Below are positions 46,430-55,900 of a DNA stretch of 56,658 nt, in pieces. The notes under the pieces are model-generated. The model was given only the letters and a program-made list of their open reading frames with translations. It made no database searches and had not been told where the DNA came from. Source of the stretch: Clostridia bacterium (lineage in GTDB: Bacteria; Bacillota; Clostridia; Christensenellales; Aristaeellaceae). The stretch lies in contig JAFUZM010000231.1 in the NCBI GenBank assembly GCA_017476605.1, positions 1-56,658 on the forward strand. Direction: 5' to 3'. Each line of letters opens with the position of its first letter. The first letter of the stretch is position 1. A program made the translations under genes and the position numbers.

Positions 46430-47791
46430 ATGGACGTACGGGATCTGAGAGAGATTCTGGCTGATTCTGCCAGTGAGGGAAAAAAGGTTGCTGTCCAGGG
46501 ATGGGTTCGCAACCACAGAAAACAGAAAAACATCGGCTTCATGGAGTTTTTTGATGGCACGGTTTTTGCCAACATGCAGATTGTATACGATGAGTCCATC
46601 AATGGCTTTGCTGATGTACAGGCGATTCGAAACGGCTCTGCCATTACAGCCTGCGGGACACTCGTCAAAGGGCGCAATGGCGAGATTGAGATGCAGGCAG
46701 AAAGCATCAAGGTTGAGGGAGATTGCCCGGAGGACTATCCGCTGCAGCCAAAGCGTCATACACTGGAATTCTTAAGGGATATTGCATATCTTCGTCCGCG
46801 GACGCGCCTGTTCCAGGCGGTTTTCCGTGTTCGTTCTGTGGCAGCCCAGGCAGTGCATAATTATTTTCAGAGCCGTGGATATGTATATGTCCATACGCCT
46901 CTGATTACGGCTAATGACGGTGAGGGTGCCGGAAATACCTTTACGGTCACCGCCGCAGCCCCCGGAACCTGTGTAAAGCCCGAGGACGATTTCTTCGGAA
47001 AGCCGACCTCTCTTGCCGTCACCGGCCAGCTGGAAGGCGAGACCTACGCACTGGCCTATAAGCGCATTTACACCTTTGGCCCGACGTTCCGTGCGGAGAA
47101 CTCCAACACCAAGACACATGCCGCTGAGTTCTGGATGATCGAGCCGGAAATCTGCTTCTGTGATCTGCAGCAGCTGATGGATGTGGAGGAACACTTCCTC
47201 AAGAGTGTCGTACGTGAGGTCATGGAAAAGGCCATGCCCGAACTTCAGTTCTTACAGGGCTATGCCAAGAGCAACCTGATCGAAAAGCTCACTGCGCTGC
47301 TTGACAGCCATGTGGCACGCGTCACGCATGCGGAGGCCATCTCCATTCTGCAAAATGCCAAGAAGGAGTTTGAACATCCGGCTGTGGCAGGCGAGGATAT
47401 CTTTAAGGAGCATGAGAAGTATCTGACAGAGGAGCATTTCAAATCTCCGGTATTTGTCTATGACTGGCCAAAGGATATCAAGGCCTTCTATATGTATCAG
47501 AATCCGGACGGGAAAACCGTTGCTGCCGTGGATCTTCTGGTCCCGGGATCCGGTGAACTCATGGGCGGCAGCCAGCGTGAGGATCGCTATGAGCTGCTCT
47601 GTCAGCGGATGGATGAGCTGCATATTTCCAAGGAGCAGATGGACTGGTATGTCAATCTCCGTCGCTTTGGCGGATGCACGCATTCCGGTTTTGGCATGGG
47701 ATTTGAACGTCTGGTGATGTATCTGACGGATATTGAAAACATCCGCGATGTCCTCCCATATCCGCGTACTCCGGGAAACTGCGATTTCTAA
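46430..47791 (+). CDS. asnS: Asparaginyl-tRNA synthetase
   Basis: A 453-residue class II synthetase that joins asparagine to tRNA-Asn. N-terminal OB-fold (KVAVQGWVRNHRKQKNIGFM) binds the anticodon; class II motif 2 is FRAENSNTKTHAAEFWMIEP and motif 3 is GFGMGFERLVMYL. ATG 46430 sits seven bases after AGAGGAG; an upstream in-frame extension to 46349 lacks a site. The tRNA-Asn gene lies 0.9 kb downstream. It ends at a bidirectional terminator shared with the minus-strand gene. Confidence 0.95.
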   Translation: MDVRDLREILADSASEGKKVAVQGWVRNHRKQKNIGFMEFFDGTVFANMQIVYDESINGFADVQAIRNGSAITACGTLVKGRNGEIEMQAESIKVEGDCPEDYPLQPKRHTLEFLRDIAYLRPRTRLFQAVFRVRSVAAQAVHNYFQSRGYVYVHTPLITANDGEGAGNTFTVTAAAPGTCVKPEDDFFGKPTSLAVTGQLEGETYALAYKRIYTFGPTFRAENSNTKTHAAEFWMIEPEICFCDLQQLMDVEEHFLKSVVREVMEKAMPELQFLQGYAKSNLIEKLTALLDSHVARVTHAEAISILQNAKKEFEHPAVAGEDIFKEHEKYLTEEHFKSPVFVYDWPKDIKAFYMYQNPDGKTVAAVDLLVPGSGELMGGSQREDRYELLCQRMDELHISKEQMDWYVNLRRFGGCTHSGFGMGFERLVMYLTDIENIRDVLPYPRTPGNCDF

Positions 47792-47792
47792 T

Positions 47793-47836
47793 AAAAAAAA
47801 GTGGAGCAAAGAGTTTCTTTGCTCCACCGTTTTTTA
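47793..47836 (+). terminator. Bidirectional terminator between asnS and the rhomboid-like gene
   Basis: A-run, GTGGAGCAAAGA (47801-47812), loop GTT, TCTTTGCTCCAC (47816-47827), T-run. Works for asnS and for the gene on the other strand. Confidence 0.9.
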
Positions 47837-48493
47837 GTGCCACATGTTTTTACGGAAGTTCTGGCGGGTTTTGAAATAGCGCACTTCATTTCGGAACGTC
47901 TGAATCAGATCGCCGCCGACGAAGAGGAAGACATTCAGCAGGCACAATACAATAGTTACTTTTACGGAGAGAGAACCGACGATAAACTGATAAATGAAAA
48001 TCAGAGCATCAAACAGTGCAAGATATTTCATTTTGATCGGAAGGATCATGAACAAAAGCACTTCATTGTCCGGCCATATGGATGCAAAGGCAAAAAAGAG
48101 GGAAAGATTGAGATAGGAATTATCCGAGCGGCCGGTAATGAGTGCAGCCAGAATCGCGCCCAGCATTCCGACCCAATAGAACAGATTGAACTTTACGGTT
48201 CCCCATAGTCTCTCAAGGCTTGACCCGATCATGTAATAGAAGTAGAGGGCAAAGATCAGGAAGAGCGGGGAACTGGAGGGCGGTGCAAAGACAAACGTAA
48301 TCAGCCGCCAGATCTGGCCTCTGAACAGCGAAGCACGACTCAAACCGATCTGGGAATAGAGACGATAGCCTAATTTCGGCCAGATATACATTAATGCAAA
48401 TACAATTCCCTGGCCGATGACGATATACTGCATCAGGTTGGGAATCGTGAACCTGCGGATTTTTCGCTCGAACTCAGGATTTAATCGATTCAT
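47834..48493 (-). CDS. Rhomboid-like membrane protein, probably not a protease
   Basis: A 219-residue membrane protein with about six helices (IGQGIVFALMYIWPKLG, WRLITFVFAPPSSSPLFLIF and others). MIGSSLERLWGTVKFNLFYW and WRLITF are the early rhomboid/Derlin-type landmarks. The catalytic Gly-x-Ser-Gly of true rhomboid proteases is missing at the expected place (NLSLFFAFASIWPDNEVLLF instead), so it probably acts as a non-catalytic pseudoprotease. Minus strand, ATG at 48493, GAGGTGATA upstream as ribosome site. Converges with asnS. Confidence 0.75.
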   Translation of the reverse strand: MNRLNPEFERKIRRFTIPNLMQYIVIGQGIVFALMYIWPKLGYRLYSQIGLSRASLFRGQIWRLITFVFAPPSSSPLFLIFALYFYYMIGSSLERLWGTVKFNLFYWVGMLGAILAALITGRSDNSYLNLSLFFAFASIWPDNEVLLFMILPIKMKYLALFDALIFIYQFIVGSLSVKVTIVLCLLNVFLFVGGDLIQTFRNEVRYFKTRQNFRKNMWH

Positions 48494-48622
48494 AGTATCA
48501 CCTCAATGAGAGTATACCACAATTCAGAAAGAGGGAAAAGGCCGACAGCGAAAGAAATCAATCGAGTCAAGAGCACAAACCGGCATTGTTATAAATTTAA
48601 CAATCTTTTTTTGAAAAACAGA

Positions 48623-48651
48623 TTGACACCGGAGAATAAAAAGCATATAAT
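48623..48651 (+). promoter_or_regulatory. Promoter of the tRNA-Asn gene
   Basis: Consensus TTGACA at 48623-48628, 17-base spacer, TATAAT at 48646-48651, 25 bases before the tRNA. Confidence 0.9.
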
Positions 48652-48675
48652 TTCATACGTTCGATGGAACGACAT

Positions 48676-48750
<75 letters not shown>

Positions 48751-48779
48751 AAACCGGATCAGAGATGATCCGGTTTTTT
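48751..48779 (+). terminator. Terminator of the tRNA gene
   Basis: AAACCGGATCA, loop GAGA, TGATCCGGTTT, T-run; the 11-bp stem begins right after CCA. Confidence 0.9.
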
Positions 48780-49072
48780 CTTTTTAATTGTTTTGCAGTT
48801 ATTTGTCTCTCGTTTTGGATGCGTGAGACCATAAAAATGAGCCTGCAGGATCAACAGACATTTGCATTTAATCTCTGACTTGAGAATATCATAAAAGAGC
48901 TTGATTTCTAGAAAGATGCCTGAAAGTCATTAAGCATCAAGAGCGCGAAAAAAGTGGTCTTAATGTAAATAATATGCCAAAAATAGCAAAAATTCATTTT
49001 GAAACTCATATTTCCGCTTGACTTAGAGAATTATATGATATATTCTTTTGCTGTTGAAAGAAGGGGGATTAG
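48780..49072 (+). other. AT-rich gap between the tRNA and the defence pair
   Basis: About 290 bases with no gene. Base composition falls sharply here and stays low to about 51.2 kb. Only the promoter at 49018 is recognised; I see no repeat of the tRNA 3' end that would mark an integrase site. Confidence 0.5.
49018..49046 (+). promoter_or_regulatory. Promoter of the AAA ATPase/RloB-like pair
   Basis: TTGACT at 49018-49023, 17-base spacer, TATTCT at 49041-49046, 27 bases before the first gene. Confidence 0.7.
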
Positions 49073-50395
49073 ATGAAAATAAAACGAATTACTGTTGGAA
49101 ACTATAAGAATATAGCATTAACAACCTTGGACTGTTCAAAAATGATTTCTTTAGTTTCTCCAAATAATTACGGAAAGTCAAATCTGCTGGAAGCAATTCA
49201 GTTTGGATTGGATTTTATATCTGACGCAGCAAAAGTTAGAAAAGCAAAAATGCGATGGAGAAAGGGAATACCACTCACACCTGCGCTTGAAAATAAAAAC
49301 TATATTTTTGGAATCGAATTTGAAGAACCATCTTTGGGTGAGTACCAATATGTCAAATATAGTTTTAGCTTTGTTTGGTATAACGATCAAGGAACAGGGG
49401 CAAGAATCATTGATGAAACGCTGGAGCTTCGTTCTACTGAGAGCGTTAAGTATACAGCATACTTAAAGAGAGATGAAGGAAAGTATCGAGCGAGTAAATC
49501 AACATCTGCCTTTAGAAAACTTGAATTACCAGAAGATGCCCTTGCCATTGATGCAATAAGCTTGATCAAGGATGTTGATATTGCTATGGCAGTTAAGCAA
49601 ATAAAAGAGATTAAGTATAGAGTTTGCGATTCGCTAGAACTGGATGATTCTTTTCGGCCAAATCCGATAGAGATAGAAGTTGGAGATAATTTTTTATTGG
49701 GCAATGAAGATATTCCTCGTACATTGGCCATGTTAAAGGAAAAAAGAGAAGATTTATATAATCTTTTCATTGAAACGATATATGACCTGTTTCCAGAGTT
49801 TAACAATATAGAATTACAGGTTCTTACTGCAAAAGACGATAATGCTCAAGAAAACCTAAATCAAGCAATTGTGTTTTCAGAAACAGAAAATGGATCTGCA
49901 GAAATCAAAATTCCATATCATATTCGGAATGAATTATTTAGGTTAATAATAGAAAGCAAGTACTTAAACCAGCCAATTAGTATGGAATTAATGTCAACAG
50001 GAACAAAACGTATTTTTTGGTTAATTGCAAATGCTGTTGTGGCAGATTTTCGCGGCATTAGTCTAATGGGAGTAGATGAAGTTGAAACGAGCATCCATCC
50101 GAAAATGATTCGCAATCTATTGGAAGCATTATCAGAGATACTTGAAGATACTTCTCTGATTATTACAAGTCATTCTCCTTATTTGATCCGATATTTAAAG
50201 CCAGAATCAATATACGTTGGAGTTCCTAACGCAGATGGCACAGCATGCTTCAGAAGGATTCAAAGTAAAAAAATAAAAGGACTAGTTTGCACTGTTCGAA
50301 AAATGGACATGTCAATAGGAGAATATCTTTTTGAACTTATGTCCGGTGATGAAGATTCATCATATATCCTATCTTCGTATCTGGAGGATATATGA
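49073..50395 (+). CDS. AAA-family ATPase (OLD/RloA/AbiLi-like)
   Basis: A 440-residue ABC/SMC-like ATPase. Walker A is MISLVSPNNYGKSNLLEAIQ near residue 28. Walker B is ISLMGVDEVETSIHPKMIRN near 331, followed by LIITSHSPYLIRYLKPES near 365 with the H-motif Ser-His. A variable insert without known domain lies between. It belongs to the AAA_21/COG1106 group that includes the RloA and AbiLi ATPases of defence pairs. It starts at ATG 49073 behind AAGGGGGA and overlaps the next gene by four bases (ATGA). Codon use and base composition are much more AT-rich than the neighbours, a sign of transfer. Confidence 0.82.
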   Translation: MKIKRITVGNYKNIALTTLDCSKMISLVSPNNYGKSNLLEAIQFGLDFISDAAKVRKAKMRWRKGIPLTPALENKNYIFGIEFEEPSLGEYQYVKYSFSFVWYNDQGTGARIIDETLELRSTESVKYTAYLKRDEGKYRASKSTSAFRKLELPEDALAIDAISLIKDVDIAMAVKQIKEIKYRVCDSLELDDSFRPNPIEIEVGDNFLLGNEDIPRTLAMLKEKREDLYNLFIETIYDLFPEFNNIELQVLTAKDDNAQENLNQAIVFSETENGSAEIKIPYHIRNELFRLIIESKYLNQPISMELMSTGTKRIFWLIANAVVADFRGISLMGVDEVETSIHPKMIRNLLEALSEILEDTSLIITSHSPYLIRYLKPESIYVGVPNADGTACFRRIQSKKIKGLVCTVRKMDMSIGEYLFELMSGDEDSSYILSSYLEDI

Positions 50396-51054
50396 TTGAT
50401 AATACTTCCGATAGGGGGATCGCATTTATTTGCGAAGGGGACACAGAAAAGCAGTTTTACTTATCATTGCTTTATTATTTTACGGATAAACACAACGCAA
50501 CAATCCAGAAAATACTGAATCAGCAAGAAACAGATATCGTTTATGAACTTGCAAAAAAAGATATAAAATATATAATTAAATTTAAAGTTGCTGAGTCAGT
50601 TACCGGCATGCCAAAAACGAGCAAATGGTTTGATGTTGATTGTGTAAAGAAATATGGCTCCAAGCTCTCATGGACTGCGTTTTTATGTTATGATATTGAT
50701 TCATATACCAGAGATATAACGCAGTTTTATGAAGGAGATTGGAAAGATTTAAGAGACAAGCTGAAACATGCACAATCTGTTATTGACTTGGCTGCAAAAG
50801 CCGATATTGAAGATATTATGCTTGTTGACTTAGAGGGCGTTTGTGCTTTTATTGATCACCCACCTATTAAAAGAGAGAATCTTCTTGGCCGAAAAGGAAC
50901 TGCGAAAATGAAAATGTTTTTCAGAGATTGTGGTAAAAGCTACCATAAAGGTGATCGTGCTCGCCCATTGATAGATAGCCTTGATAAGCAAAAGATAATA
51001 GATAGTAAGATTCTAGACTTCGAAAAGGTAGAGGATTTATTTTGCTCTTTTTGA
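50392..51054 (+). CDS. TOPRIM/RloB-like protein, defence partner of the ATPase
   Basis: A 220-residue protein beginning IAFICEGDTEKQFYLSLLYY, which fits the Glu-containing start of TOPRIM/RloB-type nucleases (F-x-CEG-x-x-E), followed by FLCYDIDSY and a late DLEGVCAFIDHPP, then GRKGTAKMKMFFRDCGKSYH and KGDRARPLIDSLD. The pairing of an AAA_21 ATPase with an RloB-like protein is the layout of RloAB and AbiLi/AbiLii abortive-infection systems; I have not matched it exactly. AT-rich like its partner. A long perfect hairpin begins in its stop codon. Confidence 0.65.
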   Translation: MIDNTSDRGIAFICEGDTEKQFYLSLLYYFTDKHNATIQKILNQQETDIVYELAKKDIKYIIKFKVAESVTGMPKTSKWFDVDCVKKYGSKLSWTAFLCYDIDSYTRDITQFYEGDWKDLRDKLKHAQSVIDLAAKADIEDIMLVDLEGVCAFIDHPPIKRENLLGRKGTAKMKMFFRDCGKSYHKGDRARPLIDSLDKQKIIDSKILDFEKVEDLFCSF

Positions 51055-51103
51055 ACTCAAGTTTCACTTTTTGAGGGCAAAAAGTGAAACTTGAGTTCAA
51101 AAA
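51048..51103. repeat. Perfect 25-bp inverted repeat at the end of the RloB-like gene
   Basis: The left arm 51048-51072 (TTTTTGAACTCAAGTTTCAC then TTTTT) pairs exactly with 51079-51103; loop GAGGGC. The gene's stop lies in the left arm. It can act as a terminator for both strands, but its length is unusual. A second, degenerate hairpin with the same core lies 24 bases further on. Confidence 0.9.
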
Positions 51104-51126
51104 TGCTCTGTTTTAGGGCAAAATTA

Positions 51127-51160
51127 AAATCAAGTTTAACTTCAAACTCGGTTTTGATTT
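51127..51160. repeat. Second, related hairpin
   Basis: AAATCAAGTTT (51127-51137), loop AACTTC, AAAC, a five- to six-base bulge, TTGATTT. It shares the CAAGTTTxAC core with the perfect repeat upstream, suggesting a diverged copy. Confidence 0.55.
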
Positions 51161-51213
51161 CAGAATTCAATTGTTGTAATATGTTAGACACATGAACACG
51201 ATTCCCTGTCATT

Positions 51214-51453
51214 GTGCCAAGTGAGCTGTTTAGCCGAGCACAAAAGCGATTGGAGAATTATACAAATGCCAGAAAGGAATTGACTGCCGTGCAGGAAAGA
51301 CTACACTTCACAAGGCTTAATGTTGTACATGGCAACTTTCGGTCTTTTCCTGGTGTGATATCCACGAACATGGCAGATGGGGAAAGTGTGGTCCTGCGCG
51401 TCAAGCGTCCAGGTCAGTCGGAGCCTCTCGATCTAACCTTTACAAATGAATAA
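51214..51453 (+). CDS. Short frame, possible gene remnant (79 aa)
   Basis: A 79-codon frame from GTG 51214 with no ribosome site; a stop lies in frame seven codons upstream. The start (VIVPSELFSRAQKRLENYTN) looks a little like serine-recombinase C-terminal linkers, and the end is strand-like (SVVLRVKRPGQSEPLDLTFT). I cannot assign a family. It may be the cut-off tail of a lost gene from the mobile insert. Confidence 0.3.
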   Translation: MPSELFSRAQKRLENYTNARKELTAVQERLHFTRLNVVHGNFRSFPGVISTNMADGESVVLRVKRPGQSEPLDLTFTNE

Positions 51454-51524
51454 ACCTTCTGCCAAATGAGTGCCGGAGATAAGAGAGCCCACTGCCTACA
51501 GACCGGTGCACATATGAGAAATGA

Positions 51525-51553
51525 GCATCCATGTTTTTGCATGGATGCTTTTC
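51525..51553 (+). terminator. Terminator before the pyrimidine operon
   Basis: AGCATCCATG, loop TTTTTG, CATGGATGCT, then TTT; perfect 10-bp stem upstream of the pyr promoter. Confidence 0.8.
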
Positions 51554-51601
51554 CATTGCCTTTTTTTCTCATCGAACCTTCAAAAAAAGAAAAATTGACG
51601 C

Positions 51602-51630
51602 TTGACAGGAACTTTTTCCTGTGATAGAGT
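51602..51630 (+). promoter_or_regulatory. pyr operon promoter with inverted repeat in the spacer
   Basis: TTGACA at 51602-51607, 17-base spacer, TAGAGT at 51625-51630. The spacer contains the inverted repeat ACAGGAA-CTTT-TTCCTGT (51605-51622), a likely operator. I do not see a PyrR-type attenuator in the 90-base leader. Confidence 0.6.
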
Positions 51631-51724
51631 ATACGCCGGCTTTGAGATTCCGGTTTGTTTTACGCAAGCAGGCAAGAAATGTTCGGGTTTTTAAAGCAAA
51701 TACCAGAGTATTGGAGGGTAATTT

Positions 51725-52933
51725 ATGAGGCTGAGTGAGACAAATCATCCCTTCCAGTTGGAAAAATTGAACAACAATACATCTTCCTTTTCAGGTGAAG
51801 TTTTTCTTTTCCCCGGCTTCTGTGATGTTCACGTACATTTCAGAGAGCCGGGGTTTTCTTATAAGGAAACGATGAAATCGGGAAGTCTTGCAGCAGCGCA
51901 TGGCGGCTATACGGCCGTATGTACGATGCCCAATCTGAATCCCGTTCCGGACAGCTGTCTGCATCTTTCCATTGAAGAGGAAAAGATAAAGGAAGCCGGC
52001 GGCATCATTGATATCTATCCCTACGGCGCACTTACCGTCGGGGAAAAGGGAGAGGTGCCCTCAGAGATTGAGGGGCTTGCACCCAGGGTCATTGCCTTTT
52101 CGGATGACGGACGCGGTGTCCAGAGTGAAAGCATGATGCGCGCCTTAATGGAGCGCTGCAGGAAGGAAGGAAAAATCCTTGCTGCACACTGTGAGGACAA
52201 CTCCCTTCTTCACGGCGGATATATTCATGATGGCATTTATGCAAAGGAACATGGACACAGGGGAATCTGCTCGGAGAGCGAATGGGGACAGATCAGGAGG
52301 GATGTGCGTCTGGCGGCAGAAACCGGATGTGCCTATCATGTCTGTCACATCAGCTGCAAAAAGAGTGTTGACATCATCAGAAAGGCAAAGAGAGATGGCG
52401 TTAACGTCACCTGCGAAACAGCGCCGCATTATCTTTTGCTGGATGAACAGGATCTTCAGGAACACGGCCGCTTTAAGATGAATCCGCCGGTTCGTTCAAG
52501 GGAGGACCGGGAAGCGCTGATTGAAGGTCTTCTGGATGGCACCATTGACATAATCGCAACGGATCATGCGCCTCACAGTGACGAAGAGAAAAGCCGCGGA
52601 CTGGCAGGGAGTGCCTTTGGGGTTGTCGGTCTTGAATGCGCCTTCCCGGTTCTCTATACAGGACTTGTGAAAACGGGAATTCTGGACCTTGGAAGGCTGA
52701 TTTCTCTTTTGGCGGATGCACCCAGGAATCGGTTTGGGACTCCGCTGGATGAAAACGATTATACCATATGGGATCTCTCCGAATCATATGTGATTGATCC
52801 TAAAGCGTTTTTCTCATTGGGAAAAGCAACGCCCTTTGAGGGAACAACGGTCTATGGACGATGCCTTAAGACCGTGCATCAGGGAAGAACGGTATTTGAG
52901 TACGGAAAAAACGTGCTTGAAAGCGAAAAATGA
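51725..52933 (+). CDS. pyrC: Dihydroorotase, class I
   Basis: A 402-residue zinc enzyme that closes carbamoyl-aspartate to dihydroorotate, step three of pyrimidine synthesis. Zinc ligands appear as DVHVHFREPGFSYKET (HxH), AAHCEDNSLL, CHISCKKS and ATDHAPHSDEEK with the catalytic Asp. Length and order fit the class I/PyrC family. The N-terminal strand region (1-30) is shorter than in many homologues. Starts at ATG 51725 after GGAGGG; carB follows 24 bases after its stop. Confidence 0.94.
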   Translation: MRLSETNHPFQLEKLNNNTSSFSGEVFLFPGFCDVHVHFREPGFSYKETMKSGSLAAAHGGYTAVCTMPNLNPVPDSCLHLSIEEEKIKEAGGIIDIYPYGALTVGEKGEVPSEIEGLAPRVIAFSDDGRGVQSESMMRALMERCRKEGKILAAHCEDNSLLHGGYIHDGIYAKEHGHRGICSESEWGQIRRDVRLAAETGCAYHVCHISCKKSVDIIRKAKRDGVNVTCETAPHYLLLDEQDLQEHGRFKMNPPVRSREDREALIEGLLDGTIDIIATDHAPHSDEEKSRGLAGSAFGVVGLECAFPVLYTGLVKTGILDLGRLISLLADAPRNRFGTPLDENDYTIWDLSESYVIDPKAFFSLGKATPFEGTTVYGRCLKTVHQGRTVFEYGKNVLESEK

Positions 52934-52957
52934 GTGGCACATGGGGAGGAAACAACA

Positions 52958-55900
52958 ATGGCAAAGAGAACAGATATTAAGAAAGTACTGATCATCGGCA
53001 GCGGTCCGATCGTCATTGGTCAGGCAGCGGAATTTGATTATGCAGGTACGCAGGCCTGCCTGGCACTCAAGGAAGAGGGATACGAGGTTGTTCTGTGCAA
53101 TTCGAATCCGGCAACGATCATGACGGATACCTCTATTGCCGATAAGGTATACATGGAGCCGCTAACCCTTGAGTACATTGCTAAAATCCTTCGCTATGAA
53201 CGCCCGGATGCCATTGTTCCGGGAATCGGCGGGCAAACCGGCCTCAATCTGGCCATCCAGCTTGAAAAGAAGGGCGTGCTTAAGGAATGCGGGGTAGAGC
53301 TGTTGGGCACACCCAGTAAGAGTATTGAACGCGCCGAGGACCGGGAGCTTTTCAAGGAAATGTGTCAGTCCATCGGAGAACCGGTTATTCCCAGTGAAAT
53401 CACCTACAATCTTGAGGAAGCAAAGCGGGCAGCGATTGAAATCGGTTACCCGGTTGTCCTGCGTCCGGCATTTACCCTTGGCGGTACCGGTGGCGGATTT
53501 GCCAATAACGAGGCTGAACTGGTGGAGATCGGCATCAATGCGTTCCGTCTGAGCCCGGTCCACCAGGTGCTGATCGAAAAGAGCGTACGCGGATATAAGG
53601 AAATCGAATTCGAGGTCATGCGGGACAGCAATGACACCGCCATCACCATCTGTGGAATGGAAAATGTGGATCCCGTAGGCGTCCATACCGGCGACAGTGT
53701 GGTCGTTGCACCGATTCTGAGTCTCAACGATCATGATCTTAAGATGCTCAATGACAGCGCAATCAAGATCATTCGGGAGCTGAAAATCGAAGGCGGCTGC
53801 AATGTTCAGTTTGCCCTTGATCCCAACAGCAGCAAATACTACCTGATTGAGGTCAATCCACGGGTCAGCCGTTCCTCCGCACTTGCAAGCAAAGCCAGCG
53901 GCTATCCCATTGCCCGGGTGACAGCAAAAATCGCCCTCGGAATGGCGCTTGAGGACATTCCGGTTGCCGGTGGTACGGCGGCTATGGAGCCCTCGCTTGA
54001 TTATATCGTTGCAAAATTCCCGCGTTTCCCGTTTGATAAGTTCACCTCGGCCAGCAATCTGCTGGGAACACAGATGAAGGCAACGGGCGAGGTAATGGGC
54101 ATTGGCAGCACACTGGAGGAATGTATCCTCAAGAGTGTGCGCAGCCTTGAAACCGGCGTCTGCCATCTGCAGCAGAAAAAGTTTGATGGTTATGATACCA
54201 ACGCGCTGCTTGACTATGTCTGCGAATTCCGTGCAGATACGCTGTATGCAGTGACCGAATTGCTGCGTCGCGGTGTCGGAATTCAGGAACTGCATGAGCG
54301 GACAATGATTACCGAGCTGTTCCTTGAGAGCCTCAAAAAGATTACGGAGATGGAAGCGCGTCTTGTGAGGGAGGGAAAGAATCCTACCTTGCTTCGTGAG
54401 GCAAAGCAGATGGGCTTCAGTGACGTGGAAATTGCCCGCCTGTGGAATACCACTGAGCTTGACATTTACGCACTTCGCAAGGCAAACGGGATTATCCCCG
54501 TATTCCGCATGGTCGATACCCTGCATACCGGAAAGTACATTGCCTATCTCTATTCCAGCTATCTTGGAAAGAACGATTCGATTCTTACAGGCAAGAAAAA
54601 GATTGTCGTTCTGGGTGCCGGCCCGATTCGAATCGGACAGGGTGTGGAATTTGACTATTCAACGGTGCATGCGGTCCAGACCATTCGCCGCGCGGGGTAT
54701 GAGGCGATTATCATCAACAATAATCCGGAGACGGTGTCGACGGATTATACAACCGCAGATAAGCTCTATTTTGAGCCGCTTACCCCAGAGGATGTCATGG
54801 CGATTATCGACTTTGAACAGCCGGAGGGCGTGATTGCCTCGCTTGGCGGACAGACCGCCATCAATCTGGCGCAGCCCCTCAAAGAGCGCGGCGTCCACCT
54901 GATTGGCACGGATTGTGAGGCCATTGAGCGGGCGGAAAACCGTGACAGCTTTGAAAAGATTCTGCTGGAGCTTGGAATCCCGCAGCCAAAGGGAAAGGCC
55001 GTCACTGATATTGAGGAAGGTGTCCGGGCTGCTGCAGAAATCGGCTATCCGGTGCTTGTTCGTCCGAGCTTTGTGCTGGGCGGCCGGGCCATGCAGATTG
55101 TTGCAGATGAAACACAGCTTCGTCATTATCTCAAAAATGCGGTGGAGATTGATACCGATAAACCGGTACTGGTAGACAAGTACATCCGCGGCAAAGAAGT
55201 CGAGGTAGATGCGATCTGCGACGGTCACGATGTCTTTGTTCCGGGAATCATGGAGCTGGTGGAACGTACCGGCATCCACTCCGGTGATTCCATCTCCGTC
55301 TATCCGACGTTCTCCATCTCCAATCGGGTGAAGGGGATCATCTTGCAGTATGCAAAGAAGCTGGGCCTTGGAATTGGCATTGTCGGCCTTTACAATATCC
55401 AGTTTATAGTAGATGAGCATGAGGATGTCTATATTATCGAGGTCAATCCACGCTCCAGTCGAACAGTGCCGTTTCTCAGCAAGGCGACGGGCTATTCGCT
55501 GGCGGACATCGCGACTGAGGTCATCCTTGGAAAGAGCCTTAAGGAGCAGGGAATCTTTGAGCTGTATCCGGAGGAAAAGAAGCGCTGCTATGTCAAGGTG
55601 CCCGTATTCAGCTTTAATAAGATCAAAGGTCTGGATGCCTATCTGAGCCCTGAAATGAAGAGCACAGGCGAGGCCATCGGCTATGATGATAAGATGAACC
55701 GCGCACTGTATAAGGCACTTCAGGCAGCCGGTGTACATCTTCAGAATTATGGAACGGTTCTGGTAACCGTGGCAGATCGCGACAAGAAAGAAGCCCTTGA
55801 GCTGATTCGCCGTTTCTACAATCTCGGCTTCAATATTGAAGCGACAAAGGGAACCGCGACCTATCTTAAGGAACACGGAATCAGGACACATGTACTTAAG

